Source of the DNA: Chaetoderma sp. LZ-2023a
Lineage: Eukaryota > Mollusca > Caudofoveata > Chaetodermatida > Chaetodermatidae
Assembly: GCA_034401795.1 (NCBI GenBank)
Contig: CM067366.1
Coordinates: forward strand, 68,874,014 to 68,938,013
DNA: 64,000 bases
Direction: 5' to 3'
Part shown: piece by piece, positions 43,344-53,946 of the stretch
Layout of the letters: every line of letters starts with the position of its first letter
How positions within the stretch are numbered: the stretch's first letter is position 1
Notes under the pieces: model-generated
Told to the model about the DNA's origin: nothing
Seen by the model: only the letters and a program-made list of their open reading frames with translations
The model's database searches: none
Made by a program: the position numbers and the translations under genes

Positions 43344-44400
43344 AGAGGCCCAAGGGCCTGTGATGCTCACAGGGACAATCAGCATTTGAACCATTTGTAT
43401 ATTGAAGCCTAACGAGTACCGCCATAGGATAAGTTTTCTTGAAATTGTGCCATTAATTATGTAGTAGCATTCTGAATAGTTCTGGGAAAATTTTAAGAAA
43501 ATCTCAGATTTTCATACTCCAAAAAACGACCCATCAATATTCTGTATATTCAGGGTTCTGTCGAGGCAGCGCCGTTGCGACGCAAAGAAAACTCAAATGA
43601 CGTAATACAAATTCCATTACAAAAAATGTTGAATTTTCTCAAAATCGGACATTTCCTTGTTAGAATTTATGATTTATCGGTCATTACATATGGCAGCATT
43701 CAGATATTGTAAGCGCCCATCTCTATATAATGAGAATCAAATGAATAAAGAGATTAGCCTTCATTCGCCTAGTGCTCAGAACATAAAAGTTTCTGAGTCT
43801 TATTGACTCGGTTACCGCTGTTGTGGAGCATCAAGCTTGACACTACAGTATTAGTATCATACATGAATGTATTACCTCTAAAAATAACTGAGTGAGTTTC
43901 AATCAATTGCCGTTTGAGAATTCGCTGACGAAGATCTGCGATTGGTTGAATCTTGCATATACCCTACGTATTAGTAAATGTGACAAATTTTACCATTATT
44001 CTTATGTACTCCGCGCTAAATTTCTAAAAGAAATGATGTAGCACTTAAATAAGAGGCCTAAGCGCGCATTGCTAAGCTTTTCCCCCAAAAAAAGTGACAA
44101 CAAAATAATGATCATTAATATGAGCGAAATAGTAGATGTTAAACTGGAGGGCGCTGAGCAAAATAACTATCCAGCTACGGCGAAAACAGATGCAAATTTT
44201 GACAGTAGTGTTGTACGTGTATTGCGTTAACCCTCTGACTAGTTTTTTGACTGAGTTTTTGCAGGCGACATATTCCTATGGTTATATCGCAACATTAGGT
44301 TGAAATCCGCCAAGCAGTTAATGAGTAGTATTGTAAAGGAAAAGTTGATGAACAGACGCTGGATGGGCACCATGCCATAACCTCATTTGGCTTTTTAGTC
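43344..44400 (+). repeat. GAGGCCCAAGGGCCTG interspersed repeat, long copy
   Basis: Starts AACAAGAGGCCCAAGGGCCT and ends GCACCATGCCATAACCTCAT, TTGGCTTTTTAGTCAGGTG, comparable to the two halves around hAT element 2. The middle is diverged. A second small AATAAGAGGCCTAAGCGCG start lies at 44050. Confidence 0.5.
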
Positions 44401-44539
44401 AGGTGTGAGCTAAAAATACTGATGTATCGTGGTATATCATCAATGGAATGTGGGAGGATTAGTTATAAATGACAATAAATGCCACAAAATTAGACCAGTT
44501 GTTTTCACTTCCACAATTTCCCATCTCCAATCAACAGTT

Positions 44540-44696
44540 AACCAAGGGAAGCCAATTTTTGATAATTTACCATTGGAATGACTGACTCGAGCTCAGGTAT
44601 TCCAGTAGTACTGTCAAAAACAGGCTTCTCGTGGTCTGCAAATGGACATTTTCTACGAGTTTGGAAATTTTTTAAAAACAAATTCGAGGGATAAAG
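44540..44696. repeat. Family A MITE, worn copy
   Basis: TTAACCAAGGGAAGCC on the left, CGAGGGATAAAGTTAA on the right. The palindrome core is shortened around GACTGACTCGAGCTCAGG. Confidence 0.6.
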
Positions 44697-45049
44697 TTAA
44701 AGTAGATAAAATAAAATAAAGTCTGCTTCCTGATCTTTAGAGAAATGCTTTTATTAGGTCACTATTCTTTATCATTCATGGGAGTATCAGCTGTGTTGTC
44801 AGAGGCTATGTTCAACTGGCTAACTATAATCCTCTATTTGCCAGTGCAGTGCCTTATTTTTAAGCTGGATAAGGATTATTCAGATATTAATGTAATCGAC
44901 TTGCAAATAATCAATTTTAAATTATTACATATTAAATATTGATTAATTCACCAAAGGATACAAATAGACTCTAGACTAGTAGGCAGGGGCACAAGGGAGC
45001 TCACTCCATCAGCAGAAAAAAATTAATATGTTCATTTTTTTTGGTCAGA

Positions 45050-45300
45050 AGAGTTATGCAAAATAGAGATTATGACACCGTTCTAAGCAAATTAGAGAAT
45101 ACAGAAGAAATGGGAGTAAAAAACTAGATAATATCAAAACAAATAAATCTCCTGTACCAGATGGGATATATCCATATTACATGTGTATTGAAAAAATTCA
45201 AGATTCAAATTGCCTGTCCGCTACATCTTTTTAGAAATTCAATAAGTCAAGGTAAATTACATCCGTCACATGTGGAAATTAGAGTATGAATACATAACAT
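45050..45300 (+). pseudogene. Possible old LINE reverse-transcriptase fragment
   Basis: One frame reads TNKSPVPDGIYPYY, close to the NKSPGPDGI start of many LINE RTs, and a nearby frame reads FRNSISQGKLHPSH, which resembles the segment after it. Frame changes and stops are frequent. Too short to assign a clade. Confidence 0.4.
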
Positions 45301-45480
45301 TAGCAATTCTCGTTCAAAGTAAAGTATGTAGGTCTTTTCAAATACTACCAATACTAGCAGTAGAACTAGTAGAAATATTCACTGTTACATAGCTATTTGT
45401 GTTGAATAAAACTTTGTTCAAGTCCCACCCCCCCTATTTAGAGACAGAGCTAAAGCTCAAGAGAACTCGGCTTCGCAATA

Positions 45481-45693
45481 TTGATGCAGAGAAAAGTTCA
45501 GGGAGAGGACCATGACTTGAAACTTAAAACCGCTATCAGTGATCGTTTGGGTGATGTGACTGACAGCACAGGTCTTTGTCCTGAAATGGCAGCATTCGCC
45601 ATATTTGATGTTAGCAAACCGCCCGATTGTAGTTATGATGACATTTCACTATATGGCAAAACAGAAATTCAAACCATGACAGAGCAGCTGTAA
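45481..45693 (+). pseudogene. Fragment resembling hAT-derived ZNF862-like proteins
   Basis: 70 codons with LKTAISDRLGD, CPEMAAFAIFDVSKPPD and LYGKTEIQTMTEQL. Domesticated or free hAT proteins of the ZNF862/C17orf113 type carry a similar FDP...YG..E...L block before the dimerisation domain. No flanking domain, no splice context; family assignment is tentative. Confidence 0.4.
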
Positions 45694-45794
45694 CAATATG
45701 CTTGATGTAAAATTGGGATACTGGGATTGCAATGTAGAACGGGTCAATAATGTTTTTTGGAATTGTATTTCTGTACTTAGCAGAAAGCTAAAGG

Positions 45795-45809
45795 GGGGGG
45801 GGGGGGGTT
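45795..45809 (+). repeat. Poly(G) tract
   Basis: An uninterrupted run of G following AGAAAGCTAAA; no other structure seen. Confidence 0.9.
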
Positions 45810-46606
45810 ACTAATCAGCGCGATTGATACCAATAGGGTCCATAGTGTGTAACTGATGGATCCGGTAAGATTCTCGGTCCTTGCGGAAGGGTTGTTTCCC
45901 TTGTAAACAGGATCGTGGGTAGAACCTCTATTATGCGATAGTGGACACATGTGTGATTGTGGCTGAGAGATTAAAATGTTTTGCGATAAAATGTTTTGCG
46001 ACTGGTGTCTTTGTTATTTTTTATGTCCATAATTGTACACTATAACTATTCATGGACTGATGGAAGAATATAAAACATTTATTTTTCTTGTGTGTGTGAG
46101 TGTGCATGTGATCTGGAAATGTAATAGATAGGACTGTAATAGTAATAGATCAAAATCAAGAGTAATTGTAATAGTAATAGAGATTTTGAAGTAATAGTAG
46201 ATGTCATTTAATATAACCTATCCCTGAATTCAGTGCATGCGCTAAGTTACAGCACTGTATCATACTAAGAAACCTACACAATAACGACCTACCTACATCT
46301 TTATCCAGGCTATTCGAACACAGCACAGAGATTCACTCATACAACAAGGAAAAAACATAACTTACACACACACAATGCATACAAACAGAATTAAGTAGAC
46401 AAAGAATATCACACACTGCTCCTAATCTTTGGAACGATACAGAAGATGAAATAAGAACACAAATGATCACGCTCAAATCACATAACAAACAAATTATAAA
46501 CAGGTACTGATAAAAGCTACGACAATTGCCACTACCACTGCTATCACAACCTCTAACACCACCGTATAATGTATGATAATGTATGTCCTTTCTGGACGAG
46601 TCAGAG

Positions 46607-46944
46607 TAGGGCTTCACGGTATTAGAAAAATGAATACCGGTATCGAATCAATTTCCATACCGATATACCTTTAATATAGAGTGAGGTTTGGGTAGTACGA
46701 TTCCATATTCAACTTATATCAGCGCTCCTGAAATAGTCGCTGAACATTACAAATTTCCACAATAAAACCAAGAAATTACACGGAATTGGAAAGCAGATTA
46801 TCTACCTAAGCAGAATGTTATACCGGTTTTATGTTATATCTTGGTATTTCTGAATTTTCTGTATCAACAAAACCATATCAACATGGCTAACAGTATAGCT
46901 ATGATACCGGTATTCGATATAATATCGAAATATCGTGAAGCCCC
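46607..46944. mobile_element. hAT-like MITE with GGCTTCACGGTAT ends
   Basis: Ends TAGGGCTTCACGGTATTAG and AATATCGTGAAGCCCC, with subterminal ATACCGGTAT palindromes. Flanks AGTCAGAG and AGTCAAGA are an imperfect 8-bp duplication. No coding capacity. Confidence 0.65.
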
Positions 46945-47900
46945 AGTCAAGATCCTCATCTTCAATACTCAGTAGCAAAACTGCTGCATTGTGTCTCGAA
47001 GCAGTAATCGCCAGAGGTGCCTCGAAATTGTAAATCATTTGCTGGCAGCTGGTTCGATCATTGCGTGCTTTGAAGGCTTTCACTGTCAATGCTTTCACTG
47101 CTTCCTCATGCAGACTATTTATTCCATGGTTAAGCCATGTGGATGCAAAAGCTGTTCTATCCGAGTCTGGTCTTTACTCTTTGCCTAAAGAACTTACGGT
47201 TGTGTCTTCTGGTGGCACTGGACTACCTGAGTGGTGTGTGAGCACACCTCATGATCGTACACCGGGGTCAAGATGTTTGAAAATTTGAAGTCATCCATGG
47301 CAATGATCTTACATTTAATGACATCCAATCTCAACTGCGGTCACCCTTTCATAATAAGCAATGCAAATTTCCAGGATTTGAATTTATCCATGGATGACCT
47401 CAACAAAAATTGATGTCATCCATAGCAATTTGAGGTCTTAAAACGAGTGGAAGAGTGAACATTTTGATGCCTGTTAACATCTTGTACATCTCTATTATAT
47501 CATTCATCGGATCATCCCCATGATTTGTGTTGCCTTGCCATGTTTTCCATTAGTATGCTGGTTAGCCTGCTATAGATATTAATGGCCAGGTCTTTCTCTT
47601 ACGGGAAAATCTTCCCAGTTTGTGTTCTGCTGTCTCACCAGGACTGTCTCTCATAGCATATTCTCTCACGACATCTTCATACTTTCTGCCCATTGTCATA
47701 ATCTTGCACTTATCTGTTATCTCAACTACTGTTACCACTATCACTATTACACACCACATCACGATTGTCACTACTATTGCCGTTAACCGCCACCCACCCA
47801 ACACCCCGCCCCCTCCCCCCACCAAACCCCTCCCCCATCAGATCACATATAACAGTAATCACAGATAGCAATCTGATCATATTACATTGTTGCAATGTCG
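46945..47900. other. Stretch without recognised gene or repeat
   Basis: Contains short open frames on both strands with no domain I recognise, and a C-rich run (CCCCGCCCCCTCCCCCCACC) near 47805. Possibly decayed transposon sequence; not assignable by eye. Confidence 0.4.
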
Positions 47901-47907
47901 GGAGAAA

Positions 47908-50838
47908 GATGACACCTTCACGCCGGTCTCCTCCGTAAGTATCACCTTTGTTGGGAAACTAAGTCATCAAGGATTGCGGGCTGACATACGCATGCAGAGG
48001 CAATTCTGATTATGTCTACCCTTCTTCAAACAAGAAACTGTGCTCGACATCCTCGGACGACACAATCTTCCCAGGAGCTTACCATAGCTACATGGAATGT
48101 ACGTGGTCTGAGTGCAACATCAAAGAGGCAAACCTTAGGTGCAGACTATGAACACTAACATCGATATTACATGCATTCAAGAGACTAAAGTAGCTAAACA
48201 CTCACAGCAGCAAATACAGACAGGCCATAAGCTAGTGCTCATGGAGCAAAAACAGGCCACATACCAGGGCTTAGGCTTCGTAATCAGACCAAGGGTCTTG
48301 GATCATGTCATTAGTTTTGGATACGTCAGTGATCGCGTTGCATGCATCGACCTGGCTATACACACGCGAAAACACACCACCACTAAGTGTTGAATTGTCA
48401 ACGCATAGGCCCAACTACCGAAAAAGCCAAAGAGAATCCAGCAATATTAGATTCTTTCTATGCAGAACTGAGCTCCACCATAATACTCCCAGCTAGATGG
48501 CAACTGTTCGTGTGTGGAGATTTCAACTCCAAGCTAGGTAAACTCGGAACTGCGCACAAAAGTTCATGACTTGGCTTATGCATGTGACTGTATGGAGAGG
48601 GCACACGCAACAGCAATGGAGAAGGCCACAACAGCTGTCTTCAACTAAATAGACTTCATACTATGCAAGACAGAAGCAAAGCCCTTACTCCGGAACGCTC
48701 GTTCGTATGGAGGCACAGACCTCAATTCTGACCATAAGCTAGTCATTACACGCCTTCAGATGAACGATCTCTACCTAATATATAAACACCATACCAGGCA
48801 AGAGGGTAGAGTCACCTACAACCTACCCAAGCTGATCAGCAACACTGACACTCAAATGTCATACAAAAAAAAGCCCTCGGGGAGCAGATAGCTAACATCG
48901 ATGTCAGCTTCGATCCAAACGAAGCCCTAACCAAAATACTGAAATCTATGAAATCATCCGCTACCAGCACCATAGGTATTCTTAAAAACAACCAAACTAG
49001 GTATACTGACGACGCTCTAGTACTAAAACTGTCAGCAGAGCAGAAAGCGTTACGGCTGCGCATCTATCAGTGGCCAAAGTGAAGACGGCACCAAACTATG
49101 CCGGGAGCGCAATATTATTCTGCACCACATTAGCGAATGCTTAAAAGATCTTGCTATTCAACAGGCAGACTCACTAGCAGATGAAATCACTGCCACGGAT
49201 GACTGTCACAAAATGTTTCGGGCAGCTCGAGCCCTGAGTTACTGACTATACACCACCACTCACTGTACACAACTCTGAAGGACACTTTATCAGGACTGAC
49301 CCAGGAAAAGCCGAGGCGATCCGAGAATGGTTCAAGGAACAGTTCACTGACAACAATGATGAGCCCTTGCACCCGTTCTCAGGAGACACCAGGCCATTAC
49401 TAACACCATCTAAAACAGCAGAAATTGAGAAGGCACTTAAAGCCCTGAAAAATGGATGCACATGTGGACCTGATGGTATGAGCAATGAACTATTCAAATA
49501 TGCAAGTGACATTATCTCAAACCGATCACGCACCTAATTAATTCAGCTTTTATGCATCGACGCTGTAGGCCAAGGCACCCTTATCGCACTACCCAAGCCT
49601 AAGAAGCCACCTGGGCTCCCAGCCAATACGCGGCCCATTGTGCTCTTCAACAGCATACGGAAAATCCTATCCAATGTTACTCTATGCCGTATCTGAGACA
49701 AGATCGATTACTTCACCATGTCAAAGTGGCTTCAAACGTGGACGCAGCTGCACAGACATTGTATGGGCTCAACGCATGCTTGTCGGTAGTCATGTCCCAA
49801 CACAGGGACTTCCACAAAATGGGCATTGACATGTCACGATCCTTCGACACAATTAAACGCTCAAAGATCCTAGATGTACTATGCCAGGCCAGTTGCAATG
49901 AAGATGAGCTATGACTAGTGAGAATACTGCTTGTACCAAGCTGAGAGTATGAGTCAAGTCAGTGAAGTAATTTGAGAGATTAATCGGCACCCCACAGGGA
50001 GATGGTCTATCTCTGGTGCTTTTCACCTGCTACCTTGCTGCCGCATTGAAATCTGTGCGGGAAAGTTCCACAAGACCAACCCAAACACCCCCCCCCCCCC
50101 CCAGTGTCAATACATGGCATACCACTAGAGATGGAACATGCTGACGATGTGGACTTCAGAGACGAAGAAAAGAAACCCCTTGACAAACTTCTCCCAATAG
50201 CTGCACGCAAACTAAAAATTGAGAATCTCTTTATGAATGAATCCAAAACAGAGTTCACCCACATATACCGATCGACAAAGCATGAAACTATAGAAAATGA
50301 CGACCCACTTTGTGGTGGCCAACCATGGAGGAAACGTAAAATCCTGGGCTCACTGCTTTGCAGTATTGCTGACATTTCTATACGCTGTGTCATGGGGAAC
50401 ATAGCTTTCCAGTCATTCTAGAAGCTATTGATTCGTAGATCAAAGATGCCGTTGATAAAGAGGCTATGTTTATACAATGCTACCCGCGTATCCTTGATTC
50501 TGTATTTAACTGTAACAGCTGGGCAGCTGCAACCAGGCTCGATGTCTGCCACCGCAAACACCTACGCACCATCACTGGAGACAGATGGCCAGACAGCATA
50601 ATTTCCAACGATGCACTATACAAGATGTGTAATACGTCGCCGCTGTCTGTAAGTCTCCCAGCAAAGATGGTCCATGTTTGGCCATGTGCTAAGGATGCCA
50701 GAAGAGACACCGGCAAAGCCTTGGAAATCGCCTTACTCAGAGCCAGCAAATACAAAGCCAGGAGAGGACGTGATTTCGGCTGAGGACAAGACACAGTGGC
50801 AAAAGTGAAGGAGTGATTGCAGCTGTAGTAATCATACA
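47908..50838 (+). mobile_element. LINE copy B: longest copy of the endonuclease/RT family, broken
   Basis: Begins with the leader shared with copy C (ACGCCGGTCTCCTCCGTAAG). Endonuclease pieces ([38 protein letters not shown]) are in different frames. RT pieces include GPDGMSNELFK near 49465 and the catalytic HADDVDF near 50137. The C-terminal domain absent from copy A is kept: LDVCHRKHLRTITGDRWPD. Many small insertions and deletions against copy A show independent decay. The 3' end lacks the second arm of the hairpin. Confidence 0.85.
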
Positions 50839-50952
50839 GTGTCGTATTCACTATTGTACACTGAATACATGTATATATTACTGGGGCTGAGACATCATCA
50901 TCACAAATTGTATTATATCTACTATCTAGGCATACTGCCTCAGCCCTGATGT

Positions 50953-51040
50953 TAGTCTACACAAGGACTGCGATGGACTCGCTATGCTCAGCCACTAGTG
51001 ACTGAGCATAGCGAGTCCATCATAGTCCCTGTGTGAACTA
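50953..51040. repeat. Near-perfect 88-bp palindrome
   Basis: GGACTCGCTATGCTCAG is mirrored by CTGAGCATAGCGAGTCC around CCACTAGTGA. Outer parts ACACAAGGACTGCGAT and ATCATAGTCCCTGTGT also pair. A short foldback element or hairpin; no terminal duplication is obvious. Confidence 0.8.
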
Positions 51041-52230
51041 GCCTGGTGTGATCATCTAATGTTGTCTATGTTTATTCTGTAACGTAGGGTTCATCAATTA
51101 TAGGGCTGCCCTTCGATCGACTGGCCATAGTTAAAGGAAAAGGTAAATAGTATTTATTAATCATGACATAAATTCAAGATTATTTATTTCATGCTTAATA
51201 TACAATATACACAGACATCACAATTGGGCAGTCCATCAAAGGCAGAGCCTATGGACCCCCTACACACATAACAAAACATTACAAGGGTGATAGTTAATTA
51301 TACAAACCTCCGTAAGTAAACACAAGACGGCATGTTGATTTTTTGTACCATATTGTCATGATTGTTCTATATGTTATTCTACATATAATGGGTCTTCATA
51401 ACTTTTGAATTGTGAATCTAAGAGAAATAAACCAGAGTTACCAGTTTTCGTGAGGGTTAAGAATAATGATATAGCTCTAATTTAGGTATCCATAGAGGAG
51501 TCATTGCTAAAAACACCAAGAAATGGCTTAAATAACACTCGTCTTACAACTCTATAGCGAGTTATTCAAGGTATTTATGATAATAGTACGAAAACTGGTA
51601 ACATTACATTTTTACCCTATACTATTTTAAGTACTAGTAAAAATACCTGGATTTTCAAATAAATAATAATGTATGCAGTATGCCCTGACTGTTAATCTTT
51701 AAACCTCGATTCACTAGTCAGTTTAGACCTGATGCTATAAGTTTATTTAAGTAGATCATGAAACTGACAAATGTCAAATGATTACATATTCATATGCTAT
51801 TTTCTACACGTTCTACTTCAGCTACATACATACTTTTGGGTTCATAAGTTAGCCGATAAATTCTAGTTTGATAGGTTGCTATTTAAATAGCTATGTTATG
51901 CCGTTACAATATTGAAAAATGTAAATAAACAATACGTTTAATAATATTGTTTGGCGCCATGACCGCGTCATATTTTTCAATTATTGATAATCAGTCACGT
52001 GACCTTGCTCGAGATCTTAACGAGATTTCATCATTTAAAGTTATCCTAATGTTTGAAGCCGCGACAGTCGTATTTACCAGACTGTTAGCGAAACCCGAAA
52101 GCTTTCTACAACTACATCACGTCAAAGCTCAAAATTCACGATTAAAAATTATTTATTTTCATATTTAGTCGTCATTATCAGAAATTACAATAGGCAGACA
52201 ATAGGCAAACGCATTACTGAGATCTGCAGC
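51041..52230. other. Stretch without recognised feature
   Basis: AT-rich, with one 73-codon frame at 51947-52168 that shows no domain and no homologue I recognise. It could hold a promoter or 5' exon for a neighbouring gene, but nothing in it proves that. Confidence 0.35.
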
Positions 52231-52273
52231 AAATCATACATCATCATCATCTTCATCATCATCATCATCATCT
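52230..52273 (+). repeat. CAT microsatellite
   Basis: ATCATCATCATCTTCATCAT followed by more ATC units. Confidence 0.9.
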
Positions 52274-53580
52274 GTTGTGATGTTGAAGGCCCTAGTAAGG
52301 CCTATCGCCGATCTCAAATTAAAGGAAGATGCTCGTTGGTAGCGAGTGAATGTATGTAGTTAGTGCACATGCTCTGTCCTCGTAGTTCACGTCATCAAAA
52401 CATGTGGTCCTGTTTTAAGCAGCTTAAAGGGATATTCCACTGGGGGATTTTATGCATCTGACGTAAAGTACTAATTTTCCGCATTAATTTGAGACCAAGA
52501 GCACAATTTTATGCCACCAAATAAAAAAGATATCCTCAATTTAAATTGCTAAAGTAACCAATAGATAGAGGCGCCATTTTGGACAAGCAGCTGACGTCAC
52601 CGACACACCTACTCTGTTTGCCCGATCGAGGATAGCCGTAACTAAGGGAGGTAAATCTTGCATCTCGTGGATAATTAGCGTACTGGCTAAACAACTGACA
52701 CTTTGCCACAGTGTTTGGAGGAAATGAAAGTGCAATTAGTGTCCCGATGATCGCACCAGTCATTGTAGTGCTAAATTGTCAAAAATTGTTTTCTTATGGG
52801 CAATTTCTGTTTTTAAAAAAACATTGAAGGGTTATGCCACGAGCGTGTTTGCAATCAACCAGCTACAACAAATTCTTGAAAAATATGTTAGTTGAATAAA
52901 TGTTGAATGTAATTTCTCTGAAAGCTGTTGCTATTGCAACTTCTGCTTCCAGTCAAATTCCAGTTTCAAAATATTCAACAGGCAGTAAATATGGGTCAAC
53001 ATTTAAAAATTCGGGATCAGTTAGTTAACTCTTTCAAAGACAGAAAAGCAGAAAGCTTAAAATTTACCCTGCATAGGCCTATTGTGTGAAACTAATTAGT
53101 TTGGAAGCTACTGCAACATAGTTCCAGGAAAATTTAATTCAGAATATTAAACACTCTGCATAGTTATTTTAAAATTGGGAGTAAATGTTGTAAATGATTA
53201 ATAACGCTGGATTTCAATAGTGTGAACGCACTAAACTACTAATTATGTCTAGCGTACACTTGTCATTATTTACTAGCTGTCACCTCCTATCGTCTATGAA
53301 GTAAGCCGCTAAGCGGTTGCCTATAATTGACTGACCGGACAATCAGCGACATCGTTTCATTTTGGTTTGCAAATCCCGTTTTACAATTGATGCAAGCAAA
53401 TACGACGTTAATTGTCGAGTTTGATTCTGTTATATTAAAACTAAGTACAGCGCCTTTTGTTTTGAAATGCATGACACATTATTTTAAAATTATACAGATT
53501 ATATGTTCTAAACTTGTGTCTTCCAAATTTAAATGTGGAAGATATCCATCCAGTGCCGATGTTATGAAGCCATCTTTCAG

Positions 53581-53694
53581 TTAGCCCCTTTTCATGCGGA
53601 TGCTTCTGTGGATCCGGTATCTGAAAATGTGAACTGCCGTACCCTTTCCATGCTCGTTTCTATTACTGCAAGCCCATGGTTGACATGCGGACAT
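53581..53694 (-). pseudogene. THAP zinc-finger start, Kolobok copy 2
   Basis: 37 codons: [18 protein letters not shown], then AVHIFRYRIHRSIRMK. It differs from copy 1 at five residues, all outside the two cysteines and the HIF block, and closes at the same stop. The remainder of a THAP transposase is absent. Confidence 0.65.
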
Positions 53695-53706
53695 GATGCG
53701 ATTTAA

Positions 53707-53921
53707 CCATTTCACGCCAGCACTGGCCTCTGCAATCATCAAGTTGAGGACGCAGGTCAAAAGAAGGCTATTTTGAGAATTTACAACTAAAACGACTGTC
53801 TCAGTAACAGAACCAGCCATTCCAGTGGTCAGTTTTCAAAAATAGTCTTCGCTTGGCCTGCAAATGGCCGTTCAATAAGGAAATATTCTGATTTTCCTGA
53901 CAGAATTTGGTCATTAACGGG
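53707..53921. mobile_element. Family A MITE inside Kolobok copy 2
   Basis: TTAA on both sides, right end GGTCATTAACGGG. Same site and same arm mutations as 22054-22268, so it was inherited rather than inserted twice. Confidence 0.8.
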
Positions 53922-53946
53922 TTAATTAATATTCGGCCTTCATAAC

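Noticed and set aside
51947-52168. 73-codon open frame beginning MFGAMTASYFS
   Set aside because: No domain, no splice sites fitting a larger gene, composition like its surroundings.
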